From Sulfitobacter sp. (GTDB taxonomy: Bacteria > Pseudomonadota > Alphaproteobacteria > Rhodobacterales > Rhodobacteraceae): a stretch of DNA of 64,000 bases. Below, piece after piece: positions 17,487 to 26,559 of this stretch (its first letter is position 1; every line of letters begins with the position of its first letter). A program made the position numbers and the translations under genes. The stretch is taken from contig JAQXCD010000020.1 of assembly GCA_029252045.1 (NCBI GenBank), positions 62,001 to 126,000 of the forward strand, given 5' to 3'. The notes under the pieces are model-generated. The model saw only the letters and a program-made list of their open reading frames with translations. It was not told the origin of the DNA and searched no databases.

Positions 17487-18137
17487 TCAGCCGTCAAAGG
17501 TATAGCAGAAACGCGTGATGTCGGCCGCACACATACGCGCAACCTGTTCGCGGCTGACATCGGTATAGGCCGCACGGTAATCTTCAGCACGGGCACTGCG
17601 GTTCACATGTGGAATATCCAGCGGGAACCCCAAATGGGCCTCCAGCGGCACAATATCGGTTTCCAAATGCTCAAGCCGGATAAACAGGTTTGCCCGCTCG
17701 CGGCCCTCGGAATCGGTGACATAGGACGCCGCCGGCGATTGGCTAAAACTCTGACCGATAACAGGCTGAGCCACAAATTCGGCAAAAGGCAGGTCTTTGG
17801 CCAGCATCACGGAAGGATGATCAAAACTCTGCGCCCGCAACCAGTGATAATAGCTTACCATCCGGTCCCACGGGTTGCGAACCAGCGTGAAGATAAACAG
17901 CGCGTCCAGCTCGTCCTTGTTCACCAGCCCGTCCAGATCGGCGAGGGTCGCGTGTTTCCACAGCCGCCCGGCTGCCTGCATCCCTTCCAGCCGCTTGCGG
18001 CGTTTGACCGCTTTGGGCGTATCGCCCAACATAATGTCGTCTTTCATCGCGCGCGCCTCCAGCGCCAGCGCCATAGACGTACCGCCGGTCTTGGGGGCAT
18101 GGATAAACAGATAACGCCGCCCGCGAGACAGGATCAT
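17487..18137 (-). CDS. Sulfotransferase family protein
   Basis: A 216-residue PAPS-dependent sulfotransferase-fold protein. The 5'-phosphosulfate loop is YLFIHAPKTGGTSMA (about residues 9-23) and the 3'-phosphate site is FTLVRNPWDRMVSYYHW (about 83-99), with LFIRLEHLETD (about 151-161) further on. Many small roseobacter members have no assigned acceptor; candidates are exopolysaccharide or lipid headgroups. Its start overlaps the EamA transporter's stop by four bases, so the two are cotranscribed. The 226 bases between it and the Hint gene hold no gene I can see and are markedly A/T-rich. Confidence 0.88.
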   Translation of the reverse strand: MILSRGRRYLFIHAPKTGGTSMALALEARAMKDDIMLGDTPKAVKRRKRLEGMQAAGRLWKHATLADLDGLVNKDELDALFIFTLVRNPWDRMVSYYHWLRAQSFDHPSVMLAKDLPFAEFVAQPVIGQSFSQSPAASYVTDSEGRERANLFIRLEHLETDIVPLEAHLGFPLDIPHVNRSARAEDYRAAYTDVSREQVARMCAADITRFCYTFDG

Positions 18138-19075
18138 GTCTCGTCCTCCGGAATTTTAACGGCCCGTACCGGCATCGCCTCCTCCGTTCGCAGGGTGATG
18201 ACGACACCCGCGGCAATGATCACTGCCATTCCCGCCAAAGCCACTGGCGTCACTGCCTGCCCCCACAGCACCCATGCCCAGAAGCTGGCGAACACCAGCA
18301 GGGAATATTCGAACACCGCCACATAGCCGGCCTCGCCCAACAGATAGCCGCGAAAAATCAACCCGATCCCGATCATGGAGCCGACGGCCTGCACCGTGAT
18401 CCAGAACCACATCGCACCCGTCAACGGCACCCAGCCCCGAGCAACAAAACCGTCAAAACCGCTCGGCCCTCCCGCAGGCAAGATCAGCAACCCGATGGCA
18501 CCAAATAGCGTCAGCATGCCAAAAAAACCCGCAGACAGCGCTATTGTACCTTCACGCGCGCACCACAGGCGCGTAACCACAGCGCCCACCGCATAGAGCA
18601 TCCCGGCGACAATCGGCAGGAACGAAATGGGGTCCAGCGCGCTCGGGTCCGGCTGGATCACCATCAGCGCGCCAATAAATCCCGCAAGCACGGCAACAAT
18701 CCGCACCACGCCAACCCGCGCGCCCTGAAACACAACAGAGATCAGCAAGACAAACAACGGCGCAGTGAACAGCCCCGCCACCACCACGCCTATCGGCAGC
18801 ACTGACAGGCACCCGAAATAGATCAGCATGGCCGTGGCCGGAAACAGGCTGCGCCCCAGTACCGCGCGCCAACTCACGGGGCGGATCACGCCAAAGCCGA
18901 GGCCCGCCACCAGGGCCAGCAGCACAACGGCCATCGCACCGCGCAGCATATGGAACTGCCAGAGCGATCCGGTCTCGGAGATATAGGGCACAAAGTTGTC
19001 CGTAATCCCCAGTGTGAACATCCCCCCCAGAATAGACAGGGCGGCCAGTCCTGGTCGCAGTGCTGTGTCGCTCAT
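18134..19075 (-). CDS. EamA/DMT family permease
   Basis: A 313-residue inner-membrane protein with about ten hydrophobic helices arranged as two EamA repeats, the drug/metabolite transporter fold used to export amino acids and other small metabolites. LSILGGMFTLGITDNFVPY opens the first repeat and FWITVQAVGSMIGIGLIFRGYLLG lies in the second. The last 20 residues (RAVKIPEDET at the end) are soluble. It shares a four-base overlap with the sulfotransferase downstream and is divergent from the acyl-CoA synthetase, about 105 bases away. The substrate is unknown. Confidence 0.9.
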   Translation of the reverse strand: MSDTALRPGLAALSILGGMFTLGITDNFVPYISETGSLWQFHMLRGAMAVVLLALVAGLGFGVIRPVSWRAVLGRSLFPATAMLIYFGCLSVLPIGVVVAGLFTAPLFVLLISVVFQGARVGVVRIVAVLAGFIGALMVIQPDPSALDPISFLPIVAGMLYAVGAVVTRLWCAREGTIALSAGFFGMLTLFGAIGLLILPAGGPSGFDGFVARGWVPLTGAMWFWITVQAVGSMIGIGLIFRGYLLGEAGYVAVFEYSLLVFASFWAWVLWGQAVTPVALAGMAVIIAAGVVITLRTEEAMPVRAVKIPEDET

Positions 19076-19180
19076 TCAGCGTCTCCCGATCCGTCAAACT
19101 ATCTTCGGGATTGCATATTCCCTCCCCCTGCATATCGTGCTTTGACGAATGCACAATATTGTTGTCGGGGAGGACTGCAC

Positions 19181-20812
19181 ATGGGTTGGATGAAAGACGA
19201 AACCGGACTGGACAAATGCGCCGCAAACTATGTGGCCCTCAGCCCGCTTTCGCATTTGGCGCGTGCAGCGGATGTTTTTGCCCATCATACGGCTGTGGTC
19301 TACGGCGATCACCACCGCGTGACCTATGCGCAGTATCACGCACGCTGCACACAATTAGCCTCTGCATTGGCGGATATGGGTGTGACATCGGGTGATGTAG
19401 TTGCAACGCTACTCCCCAACACGCCCGCACAGGCGGAAGCGCATTTTGGCGTGCCAGCGTGCGGTGCCGTGCTGAACACCATCAACACGCGGCTGGATGT
19501 GGATACGGTTGCCTATATCTTTGATCATGGCGGCGCCTCCGTTGTGCTGGCAGATAGCCAATTCGTCGCGCTGGCCGAGGCCGCAGCGGCGCGGATGGAG
19601 GGCTCAGGCCCCAAAATCATCGAAGTTCCCGACGCCCCCGCAGGCTTCCCCGCTACAGGCCGCCACCCCGTTTACGAAGACGTCCTCGCAGCAGCAGATG
19701 CCAGTTTCCAATGGCACATGCCGCAGGACGAATGGGAAAGCCTCGCACTCAATTACACCTCCGGCACCACAGGCCGCCCCAAGGGCGTCGTCTATCACCA
19801 CCGGGGTGCCTACCTGATGACAATGGGCACGGTGATCAGCTGGCGCATGGTGCTGCATCCGGTGTTTATGCAAATCGTACCGCTGTTCCACTGCAACGGC
19901 TGGAACCACACGTGGATGATGCCCCTGATCGGCGGCACACTGGTCTGCTGTCGCGACATCACAGCGGCTGCCATCTTCAACGCCATTGCAGACGAAGGCG
20001 TGACCCACTTCGGCGGCGCGCCGATCGTGCTGAACATGATGGTCAACGCAAGCGATGATGAGCGGCGGGAGTTCTCGCATAAGGTCGAGGTGTTCACCGC
20101 AGGCGCCCCCCCTGCCCCTGCGACGCTGGGCAAAATCGAAGCACTCGGTTTCAATGTCACGCACGTCTATGGCCTGACCGAAACCTACGGCCATGTCACC
20201 GAGTGTATCTGGCGCGAAGCCGATTGGGCCGGTCTGGACAAGAAGGAACTGGCATCCGTCAAATCCCGCCAAGGGGTCGCCTTTCCGATGATGGAACATA
20301 TCACCGTGATGGATGACGCGATGGCCCAAGTGCCGCGCAACGCCACCACGCAAGGCGAAATCATGATCCGCGGCAACGCTGTGATGAAAGGCTACCTCAA
20401 GAACCCCGAAGCGACCAAAGAGGCTTTTGCAGGCGGCTACTTCCATTCCGGTGATCTGGCGATCCAGCACTCCGACGGCTACATCCAGATCGCCGACCGC
20501 GCCAAGGACATCATTATTTCCGGCGGCGAGAATATCTCTTCTGTCGAAGTCGAAAGCACCTTGATGGGGCATGATGCCGTGATGCTGGCCGCCGTCGTTG
20601 CAAAACCCGACGAGAAATGGGGCGAAGTGCCTTGCGCCTTTGTCGAGCTGAAACCAGGTGCGGTCGTAGACGAGGCGACGTTGATTGCCTTCACCCGGGA
20701 GACCTTGGCAGGGTTCAAAGCCCCCAAAAAGGTTGTGTTCCAGGAGTTGCCCAAGACCTCCACCGGAAAAATCCAGAAGTTCGAGCTGCGCAAACTGGCC
20801 GCAACCCTCTAG
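19181..20812 (+). CDS. Acyl-CoA synthetase (AMP-forming, DmdB/medium-chain type)
   Basis: A 543-residue ANL-superfamily ligase that activates a carboxylic acid to its CoA thioester through an acyl-adenylate. The P-loop is NYTSGTTGRPKGVVYHH (about 191-207), the middle motif VYGLTETYGH (about 328-337), then YFHSGDLAIQHSDGYIQIADRAKDI (about 416-440) and the catalytic lysine in KTSTGKIQKFELRK near the C terminus. DmdB and medium-chain fatty-acid ligases of roseobacters share this length and layout, so the substrate may be a fatty acid or methylmercaptopropionate. ATG at 19181 has a strong GGGGAGGA site; the frame is open further upstream into the divergent gene. Confidence 0.93.
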   Translation: MGWMKDETGLDKCAANYVALSPLSHLARAADVFAHHTAVVYGDHHRVTYAQYHARCTQLASALADMGVTSGDVVATLLPNTPAQAEAHFGVPACGAVLNTINTRLDVDTVAYIFDHGGASVVLADSQFVALAEAAAARMEGSGPKIIEVPDAPAGFPATGRHPVYEDVLAAADASFQWHMPQDEWESLALNYTSGTTGRPKGVVYHHRGAYLMTMGTVISWRMVLHPVFMQIVPLFHCNGWNHTWMMPLIGGTLVCCRDITAAAIFNAIADEGVTHFGGAPIVLNMMVNASDDERREFSHKVEVFTAGAPPAPATLGKIEALGFNVTHVYGLTETYGHVTECIWREADWAGLDKKELASVKSRQGVAFPMMEHITVMDDAMAQVPRNATTQGEIMIRGNAVMKGYLKNPEATKEAFAGGYFHSGDLAIQHSDGYIQIADRAKDIIISGGENISSVEVESTLMGHDAVMLAAVVAKPDEKWGEVPCAFVELKPGAVVDEATLIAFTRETLAGFKAPKKVVFQELPKTSTGKIQKFELRKLAATL

Positions 20813-20820
20813 ACAGGCGC

Positions 20821-20863
20821 GGAATTTTCAAAAATTCCGGCTCGAATTTTTCTAAAAAATTCG
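20821..20863. terminator. Two tandem A/T-rich hairpins between convergent genes
   Basis: GGAATTTT-CA-AAAATTCC (20821-20838) and CGAATTTTT-CTA-AAAAATTCG region (20843-20863) are adjacent near-perfect palindromes sharing the same core. They lie between the convergent acyl-CoA synthetase and GNAT genes, each having T runs inside the stem rather than after it. They may form a bidirectional terminator or a protein-binding palindrome pair. Confidence 0.55.
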
Positions 20864-20884
20864 CTCCCGTGGCGGGCGTCTGCG

Positions 20885-21346
20885 CTAGAGTGTTTTCTCG
20901 AACCGCCAGACGTTCACGGGCTTTGGCCCCTCCGATGTCTCGAACTCCATAACAACCTCGCCTGTATTCGCCCAACCACACTTTCTATAAAATGCAGCCG
21001 CGCGGTCATTACCAACCGTGCAGGCCAACCATGCTGTCGGAGGGGGCAGCAGCGCTTCGGCCTGCGCCATCATGGCTTGGGCAAACCCCCGCCCGTGATG
21101 GGCAAGATCCACATAAAACTGGTCCAGCTCGTCCTCGTGAAGGATGAAAAACCCGACGATTTCTCCCGCGACCTCGGCAACATGGACATGCGGCAGATGC
21201 GCCGTTGTGCGCGCCACAAAGCTCTCCGGATTACGCAAACGCACCAAATCGCTGTCCACTATCGCCGCGTGTGCGCTATGCCATCCCAAATGCCACATCC
21301 GGGCGATGCTGCTGATGTCGTCCTGTGTTGCGTTCCTGATCTGCAT
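20885..21346 (-). CDS. GNAT family N-acetyltransferase
   Basis: A 153-residue acetyl-CoA dependent N-acetyltransferase. It begins MQIRNATQDDISSIARMWHLGW and has the beta-4/alpha-3 signature VDLAHHGRGFAQAMMAQAE (about 89-107), which binds the pyrophosphate of acetyl-CoA, then the C-terminal NDRAAAFYRKCGW (about 122-134). I use the ATG at 21346 because GGAGGA precedes it; an earlier ATG in frame lacks a ribosome site. The acetyl acceptor is unknown. It converges with the acyl-CoA synthetase across a 72-base gap that holds the twin hairpins. Confidence 0.9.
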   Translation of the reverse strand: MQIRNATQDDISSIARMWHLGWHSAHAAIVDSDLVRLRNPESFVARTTAHLPHVHVAEVAGEIVGFFILHEDELDQFYVDLAHHGRGFAQAMMAQAEALLPPPTAWLACTVGNDRAAAFYRKCGWANTGEVVMEFETSEGPKPVNVWRFEKTL

Positions 21347-21420
21347 ATCGTCCTCCGGCCATTGCCCTACTCCATTCAAATGCTAATGTGGCCTTATAAC
21401 AACCCCGAGCAGACGAACTT

Positions 21421-22434
21421 ATGACAGCGCTGAGCAAATATGACCGCCTTGAGGCCACAGGCCTGTGGCGCCCTACCCCCGACGGGCAGCGACGTGAGGT
21501 GATTGTATCCATTGGCAATGCCACCCTTGTGGTCACCGACATGAACGATCAGGCGATTGCGCATTGGTCGCTGGCCGCTGTTGCGCGCCTCAATCCCGGT
21601 GAGATACCTGCCATCTTTCACCCCGACGGGGATGAAGACGAAACGCTGGAACTGCCCGCCAATGAAACCGAGATGGTCGAAGCCATCGAGACCCTGCGCA
21701 TTGGCATCGCCAAGCAGCGCCCGCGCCCCGGACGCCTGCGCTGGTTGGGGATAAGTGTCTCACTTGCTGCGGTACTGGCATTGATGGTGTTCTGGCTGCC
21801 GGGTGCGATGCGGGATAACACCTTGCGGGTGGTGCCGCAGGTCAAACGCGAAGCCCTTGGCGTTGCCCTGATTAACCGGATGCAGCGGGTGGCAGGCCCG
21901 CTCTGCAATGATCCGACGGGCCTGCGCGCCCTGCGCAAACTCGGCGCCCGTCTGGAAACCCCTAAACTGGCTGTCGTGCCTGCCTTGGGCCGTCCTGCCC
22001 TGCACCTTCCCGGCGGGGTCATCCTGCTAGACCGCTCGGTGTTCGAAGATTGGGAAGAACCCGATGTTGCTGCCGGATTTATCCTGTCCGAGCTTGCCTT
22101 GCAGGTCGAGCGGGACTCGCTTGCCGATTTGCTGGATGCCACAGGACCGTGGGAAAACTTCCGCCTGCTGACCACTGGTGAAATATCCGATGCGGCGCTG
22201 GACGCCTATGCGGAAATCCTCATGACGGCCCCGCGCAGGGAGCCGGACACCGCCAATCTGCTGGCCCTGTTCGAGGCCGCAGACGTGCGTGCAACCCCCT
22301 ATGCCCGCGCCCGCGACATTACCGGTGAAAGTGTTTTGGCCCTGATCGAAGGCGACCCGATGCAATCACGCGAACCCGAGCCATTGATCCCGGACAGCAC
22401 ATGGCTGCGCCTACAAGGCCTCTGCGGGGGATGA
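21421..22434 (+). CDS. Membrane protein resembling an M48-type peptidase that lacks its zinc motif
   Basis: A 337-residue protein with a soluble N-terminal part, one clear membrane helix (LRWLGISVSLAAVLALMVFWL, about 102-122) and a periplasmic or cytosolic C-terminal domain. The stretch LHLPGGVILLDRSVFEDWEEPD followed by ILSELALQVERD (about 197-230) parallels the region of M48 metallopeptidases just before and at the HExxH helix, but the histidines are absent here (SELAL instead). It would therefore be an inactive relative if the similarity is real. It is coupled by an ATGA overlap to the SGNH hydrolase. Confidence 0.7.
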   Translation: MTALSKYDRLEATGLWRPTPDGQRREVIVSIGNATLVVTDMNDQAIAHWSLAAVARLNPGEIPAIFHPDGDEDETLELPANETEMVEAIETLRIGIAKQRPRPGRLRWLGISVSLAAVLALMVFWLPGAMRDNTLRVVPQVKREALGVALINRMQRVAGPLCNDPTGLRALRKLGARLETPKLAVVPALGRPALHLPGGVILLDRSVFEDWEEPDVAAGFILSELALQVERDSLADLLDATGPWENFRLLTTGEISDAALDAYAEILMTAPRREPDTANLLALFEAADVRATPYARARDITGESVLALIEGDPMQSREPEPLIPDSTWLRLQGLCGG

Positions 22435-23138
22435 TCCCCGACGCACTGGTCACTGCCATTCTATCGCCGCTGCTGCTGATACAGGCAATCCTCCTGCGCA
22501 AACATGCGCTGCGCCTGCCCGAAGCCACAGGAGCGCGACAGGGCAGCTCAGGCGAAGGCGCACCCTTGCGTGTTCTGATCATCGGCGACAGTTCTGCTGC
22601 AGGTGTAGGCGTCAGCACCCAGCACGACGCCTTGGCCGGCCAACTGGCAATCGCACTGGCCGCGTGCCGGTCCGTGGAATGGCACCTGATTGCACAGACA
22701 GGGGCCACAACGCCCGCCATGCTCGCCCGTCTGCGCACAACAGCATTGGCCGAAGCTGATGTTGCTCTGATCGTCCTCGGGGTCAATGATGTCACCCGTA
22801 GCAGCACAGTATCGAAGTGGTTAAAGGACAATGCAACCCTGCGGATGCTACTGCGGGACCGGACCCGCGCCACCCGTCTCTACGTTACGCAAATCCCGCC
22901 CTTGGGTGAATTCCCCCTGCTACCACAACCCCTGCGCTGGGTGCTGGGGCGGCGCGCGATCCGGTTCGATGCGGCCCTCAAACACGCGATCTCTACAGAG
23001 GCTGATACCGCATATGCACCACTGCCCGCACGTCTGGAGGCAGCAGACATGGCCGAGGACGGCTTTCACCCCGGTCCCGTAATTTATGCAACATGGGCAA
23101 AAGAAATGGCCCGCCGGATACTCTCCGACGGGCCATAA
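22431..23138 (+). CDS. SGNH/GDSL-type esterase
   Basis: A hydrolase with the SGNH fold: block I is RVLIIGDSSAAGVGV with the nucleophilic serine (about residues 45-59), block III the LIVLGVNDVTRSS asparagine (about 109-121), and the C-terminal DGFHPGP supplies the Asp/His pair (about 207-213). An N-terminal hydrophobic helix (ALVTAILSPLLLIQAILL) is a membrane anchor or uncleaved signal. The ATG at 22431 overlaps the upstream TGA; another ATG at 22401 in frame would add ten residues, and either is plausible. Substrates of this group are usually carbohydrate or lipid esters. Confidence 0.88.
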   Translation: MIPDALVTAILSPLLLIQAILLRKHALRLPEATGARQGSSGEGAPLRVLIIGDSSAAGVGVSTQHDALAGQLAIALAACRSVEWHLIAQTGATTPAMLARLRTTALAEADVALIVLGVNDVTRSSTVSKWLKDNATLRMLLRDRTRATRLYVTQIPPLGEFPLLPQPLRWVLGRRAIRFDAALKHAISTEADTAYAPLPARLEAADMAEDGFHPGPVIYATWAKEMARRILSDGP

Positions 23139-23159
23139 CCAAAAAGCAACGAGACGTGC

Positions 23160-24515
23160 TTAACGGGCGACGGCGTTATAACCGGCGTTCCGCAAACGGC
23201 TGATGGCGCGCTCTACGTCATTTGGTCCGCCAAACGGCCCCGCAATCACAAGACGGTTGGTCTGACCGTTTCTGTTGTAGACCCCCACACGCACCGGCAG
23301 GCCCATACGCTGGACTTTCTGCGCAAGGCTCTGCCCTGCATCCGCGCTGCTGAACTTGCCCACTTGGACATAGCCACGGCCCGCAACCTCTGCCTTCTGC
23401 TGAGCGCGCTTGGGCGCTGTCGCCGGTGCCGAACGGCTGGAGTATGTCGGTGCGCGCTGCACGCTTGCCACCCGCGCCTGACGTGGCGCGGGTGAGACGA
23501 TGCCCGCGACATTGCGCACAATCCGCTTCAGCGTCTGGCCGTTACGCTGCACGATTGTCACCTGCCCCAACTCACGCTGCTGGGCTTCATAGTCTGTGTA
23601 GGGGTAAACCAGCGGAACAGAGGCAGTCACATCCATACCGTCGGCCTGATTGATCAGGCGGCGCGGCACTGTTGACGTCCAGATCATCGTCATCGCCTGA
23701 TGTCCGGCCAGCGTCTGCTCGGCGCGGTGCGGGTTCAGACGGTCGTCATTCCAGACCTTCTTGTAACCGCGAGGCACTTTCACATTGTTTGTGTTTACAC
23801 GGTTCACGGCAACATGGCGCGGTACAATACGACGGTTGGGCGAGACACGAATTGTAGGCTCTGCAACGGCGACCTGACGCTGTTGACCATAGACAGAACC
23901 CGTGCGCGGCGTGGCCGCACTGGATATCCGTGCGCCAACAATAGCACCGTCTTGCGGACCACAGCGGACTGCAAAATCACCACGTGGCAAATACTTCTGT
24001 GCAACGGGTGACGCGTTCGGGCATGCGGTTTCGCTCTGTGGCGCGGCTTGCGCCGTCTGGACAACCGGAGCTTTATACTGAACCGGCTTTTCGACAATTG
24101 GCGCGGGGCGCTGGGCAACCTGACGCACAACACGCGGCTTGGGCGCTGGTTTGGGTGCTGCGGCAGCAACGCGACGTGGCTTCACCTTTGGTGCAACAGC
24201 AGGTGCAGGATTGGTGATCTGTGTCACTTCAGCAGTCTGAACAGGGGCCGGAGCCGGCGTTACCTCACCTGCAAAGGTAGGCTTGAACCCGCAAACACCC
24301 GTGCGCGCACGCGTAACACGCGGAACCCACGATACATTTCCGTCGATACCTGCGCGGATAAACACGCAACCAGCGCTATCAACGTATTGCTTACCCTTAT
24401 AGGAGGAAGGCGGAAATTCGGAGGGCGTACTGCCCAGCCCGCTTTGCGCAAAAAGCGCGCCTGCGCTTGTTTACCCCAAGATAAATGCGATTGCGACAAG
24501 TCTAGTAAGTTTCAT
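23160..24515 (-). pseudogene. SPOR-domain envelope protein with a stop codon in its signal peptide
   Basis: The C-terminal 75 residues form a SPOR domain (GRGYVQVGKFSSADAGQSLA through LVIAGPFGGPNDVERAISRL), which binds denuded septal peptidoglycan; the middle is a long proline/alanine-rich linker. The natural start appears to be the ATG at 24515: MKLTRLVAIAFILG begins a signal peptide, then TAA (24471-24473) interrupts it, and the same frame carries on with TSAGALFAQSGLGSTPSEF and GKQYVDSAGCVFIRAG into the rest. The only later start is a GTG at 24365, which would yield about 401 residues without a signal peptide. A single base change, or an error, would explain it. Confidence 0.75.
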
Positions 24516-24610
24516 TCATGCCCGCACAGAATTTTGTGGAAGAAAGTCAAAGCCGGACAGGTGAGTAAAGCGCTCCTGTGAACAATAGCCCTGTATAAGC
24601 CCGGATTATG

Positions 24611-24628
24611 CCACAAATTTGTGGATAA
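24611..24628. promoter_or_regulatory. CCACAAATTTGTGG palindrome overlapping a DnaA-box-like site
   Basis: A perfect 14-bp palindrome lies at 24611-24624, and its right half continues into TGTGGATAA (24620-24628), the reverse complement of the consensus DnaA box TTATCCACA. It sits in the 200-base gap between the upp stop and the broken SPOR gene start. There is only one such box, so it is not an origin; a regulatory site is possible. Confidence 0.4.
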
Positions 24629-24714
24629 ATTTGCCCCACCCAGCGACATCTCGCTGATTTCCCGCGCAGCGCGCACCTCAGCGCGCGACGCATCGAATTA
24701 GTGGGGCAGACGCG

Positions 24715-25350
24715 TTATTTTGTCCCGAACATCCGGTCACCCGCATCGCCAAGGCCGGGCACGATATAGCCCTGCGCGTTCAGCTTCTCATCGACAGCCG
24801 CTGTGACAATTGGCACATCGGGATGCGCCTCCTGCATGCGCTTGATGCCTTCGGGTGCGGCAAGCAGACACAAGAAACGAATGTTGGTCGCCCCCGCCTT
24901 TTTCAGCAAATCAATCGCCGCAACCGAGGAGTTCCCTGTGGCAAGCATCGGATCAACAGCAATCACCAAACGGTCATCCAGCCCCTCTGGCACCTTGAAG
25001 TAATACTGCACCGGTTGCAGCGTTTCCTCGTCACGGTACAGCCCGACAAAACCCACACGCGCAGAGGGGATCAACTCCAGCACACCGTCCATCAATCCGT
25101 TGCCCGCGCGCAGAATGCTGATCAGTGCCAGCTTTTTGCCGTCCAGCGTGGGCGCGTCCATCGGCTGCATCGGCGTCTCGATCCGCTTGGTGGTCATCGC
25201 CATGTTGCGCGTGACCTCATAGGCCAGAAGCTGGCTTATCTCCCGCAGCAGCTGCCGGAACACGGCTGTGGGCGTATCGCGGTCGCGCATGATGGTCAGT
25301 TTGTGCTGTACCAGCGGGTGGTCCACTACGGTCAGATGTGGGTTGCTCAT
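24715..25350 (-). CDS. upp: Uracil phosphoribosyltransferase
   Basis: Converts uracil and PRPP to UMP in pyrimidine salvage. The 211 residues match the family length (E. coli 208). Visible are [21 protein letters not shown] near the start, [22 protein letters not shown] (about 77-98), the PRPP loop [19 protein letters not shown] (about 129-147), and the C-terminal uracil-binding [16 protein letters not shown]. It is the last gene of cdd-deoA-deoB-upp, 18 bases behind deoB, so released uracil is recaptured by the same operon. Confidence 0.97.
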   Translation of the reverse strand: MSNPHLTVVDHPLVQHKLTIMRDRDTPTAVFRQLLREISQLLAYEVTRNMAMTTKRIETPMQPMDAPTLDGKKLALISILRAGNGLMDGVLELIPSARVGFVGLYRDEETLQPVQYYFKVPEGLDDRLVIAVDPMLATGNSSVAAIDLLKKAGATNIRFLCLLAAPEGIKRMQEAHPDVPIVTAAVDEKLNAQGYIVPGLGDAGDRMFGTK

Positions 25351-25368
25351 GTCCGGCTCCTTGATTGG

Positions 25369-26559
25369 TCAGGCCATATCTAGCCCGAGATGGGCCGCAA
25401 CAAAAGCCGCCACGTCGACAAAACCGATGTGCCCCAGCGTCCCTACCCCCTTGCCCGCCACAAGGACCGGCACCCGCTCCCGCGTGTGATCCGTTCCAAT
25501 CCATGTGGGATCATTGCCATGATCGGCGGTCAGCACCATTACATCACCCTCGCGCAGCGCGCCCAGCAGCGGTGCAATTTGCGCGTCAAACCACTCCAGC
25601 GCGCGGGCATAGCCCGACACATCGCGACGATGCCCATAGAGGCTGTCGAACTCGACAAAATTTGCGAAGGTAAAGCTGCCCTCGGGGGCATCGCGCACCA
25701 GATCACCCAAGTGATCCATCAGCTGCGCATCCGTGCCTTTGCGCACCTCGTCAAAACCCTGCATGGAAAAGATGTCGCCGATTTTACCTACCGCAAAGGT
25801 CGCACCGCCCGCGTCCTGCACCAGATTACTCACAACAGGTCCGGGCGGCATGATTGCGTAATCGTGCCTGTTCGGTGTTCGGGTGAAGCCAGTCTGCGCA
25901 TCACCGACAAAGGGACGCGCAATCACGCGGCCTACGCGCATGGCATGCAATACAGGCGCCAGATCGGCGCAGAGCTTTTGCAAACGCTCCAGCCCGAAGG
26001 TCTCTTCATGGGCAGCAATCTGGAACACGCTGTCGGCAGAGGTATAGCAGATCGGATAGCCCGTTTGCATATGCTCGGCCCCGAATGCTTCGATGATCGA
26101 CGTACCCGGTGCGTGGCAGTTGCCCAAAATACCGTCGGTACCCGCCGCCACACAAACCTGTTGGACCAGATCATCGTCAAAAGACCCCTCGACGCGGGTG
26201 AAATAGTGCCAGTCCCAAGGAACGGGCAAGCCCGCCAATTCCCAATGGCCGGACGGCGTGTCCTTGCCGCGCGACACCTCCGTGGCAACCCCCCACATAC
26301 CACCCAGCGGTACATCAAAGGCAGCAATCTCCATACCACTGGCAGCGCTGAGCGCCGGACCAAGTCCCAAAGCGGCAAGGGTTGGCACCTGTAACGGCCC
26401 GCTGCGCCCGTCCTCTGCGCGCCCATCGGCACAGGCCTGTGCGATATGCCCCAGCGTATTGGCACCCGTGTCCGGCACATCCCCGTTAAAGAACGTATCC
26501 GCGTCAAGAGCACCGCCAATACCAACCGAATCCATCACAACCAGAAATGCGCGCGCCAT
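25369..26559 (-). CDS. deoB: Phosphopentomutase
   Basis: Interconverts (deoxy)ribose 1- and 5-phosphate, linking nucleoside phosphorolysis to central metabolism. The 396 residues belong to the alkaline-phosphatase-like metalloenzymes: VMDSVGIGGALDADTF (about 8-23) gives the first metal ligand aspartate, GKDTPSGHWELAG (about 100-112) the phosphothreonine region, and MVLTADHGNDPTWIGTDHTRE near the C terminus the second metal cluster. Its start overlaps the deoA stop by one base. Order and strand agree with a deo operon. Confidence 0.97.
   Translation of the reverse strand: MARAFLVVMDSVGIGGALDADTFFNGDVPDTGANTLGHIAQACADGRAEDGRSGPLQVPTLAALGLGPALSAASGMEIAAFDVPLGGMWGVATEVSRGKDTPSGHWELAGLPVPWDWHYFTRVEGSFDDDLVQQVCVAAGTDGILGNCHAPGTSIIEAFGAEHMQTGYPICYTSADSVFQIAAHEETFGLERLQKLCADLAPVLHAMRVGRVIARPFVGDAQTGFTRTPNRHDYAIMPPGPVVSNLVQDAGGATFAVGKIGDIFSMQGFDEVRKGTDAQLMDHLGDLVRDAPEGSFTFANFVEFDSLYGHRRDVSGYARALEWFDAQIAPLLGALREGDVMVLTADHGNDPTWIGTDHTRERVPVLVAGKGVGTLGHIGFVDVAAFVAAHLGLDMA

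Noticed and set aside
24620-24628. Possible replication origin because of the DnaA box
   Set aside because: Only one box and no dnaA, parAB or A/T-rich unwinding region nearby.
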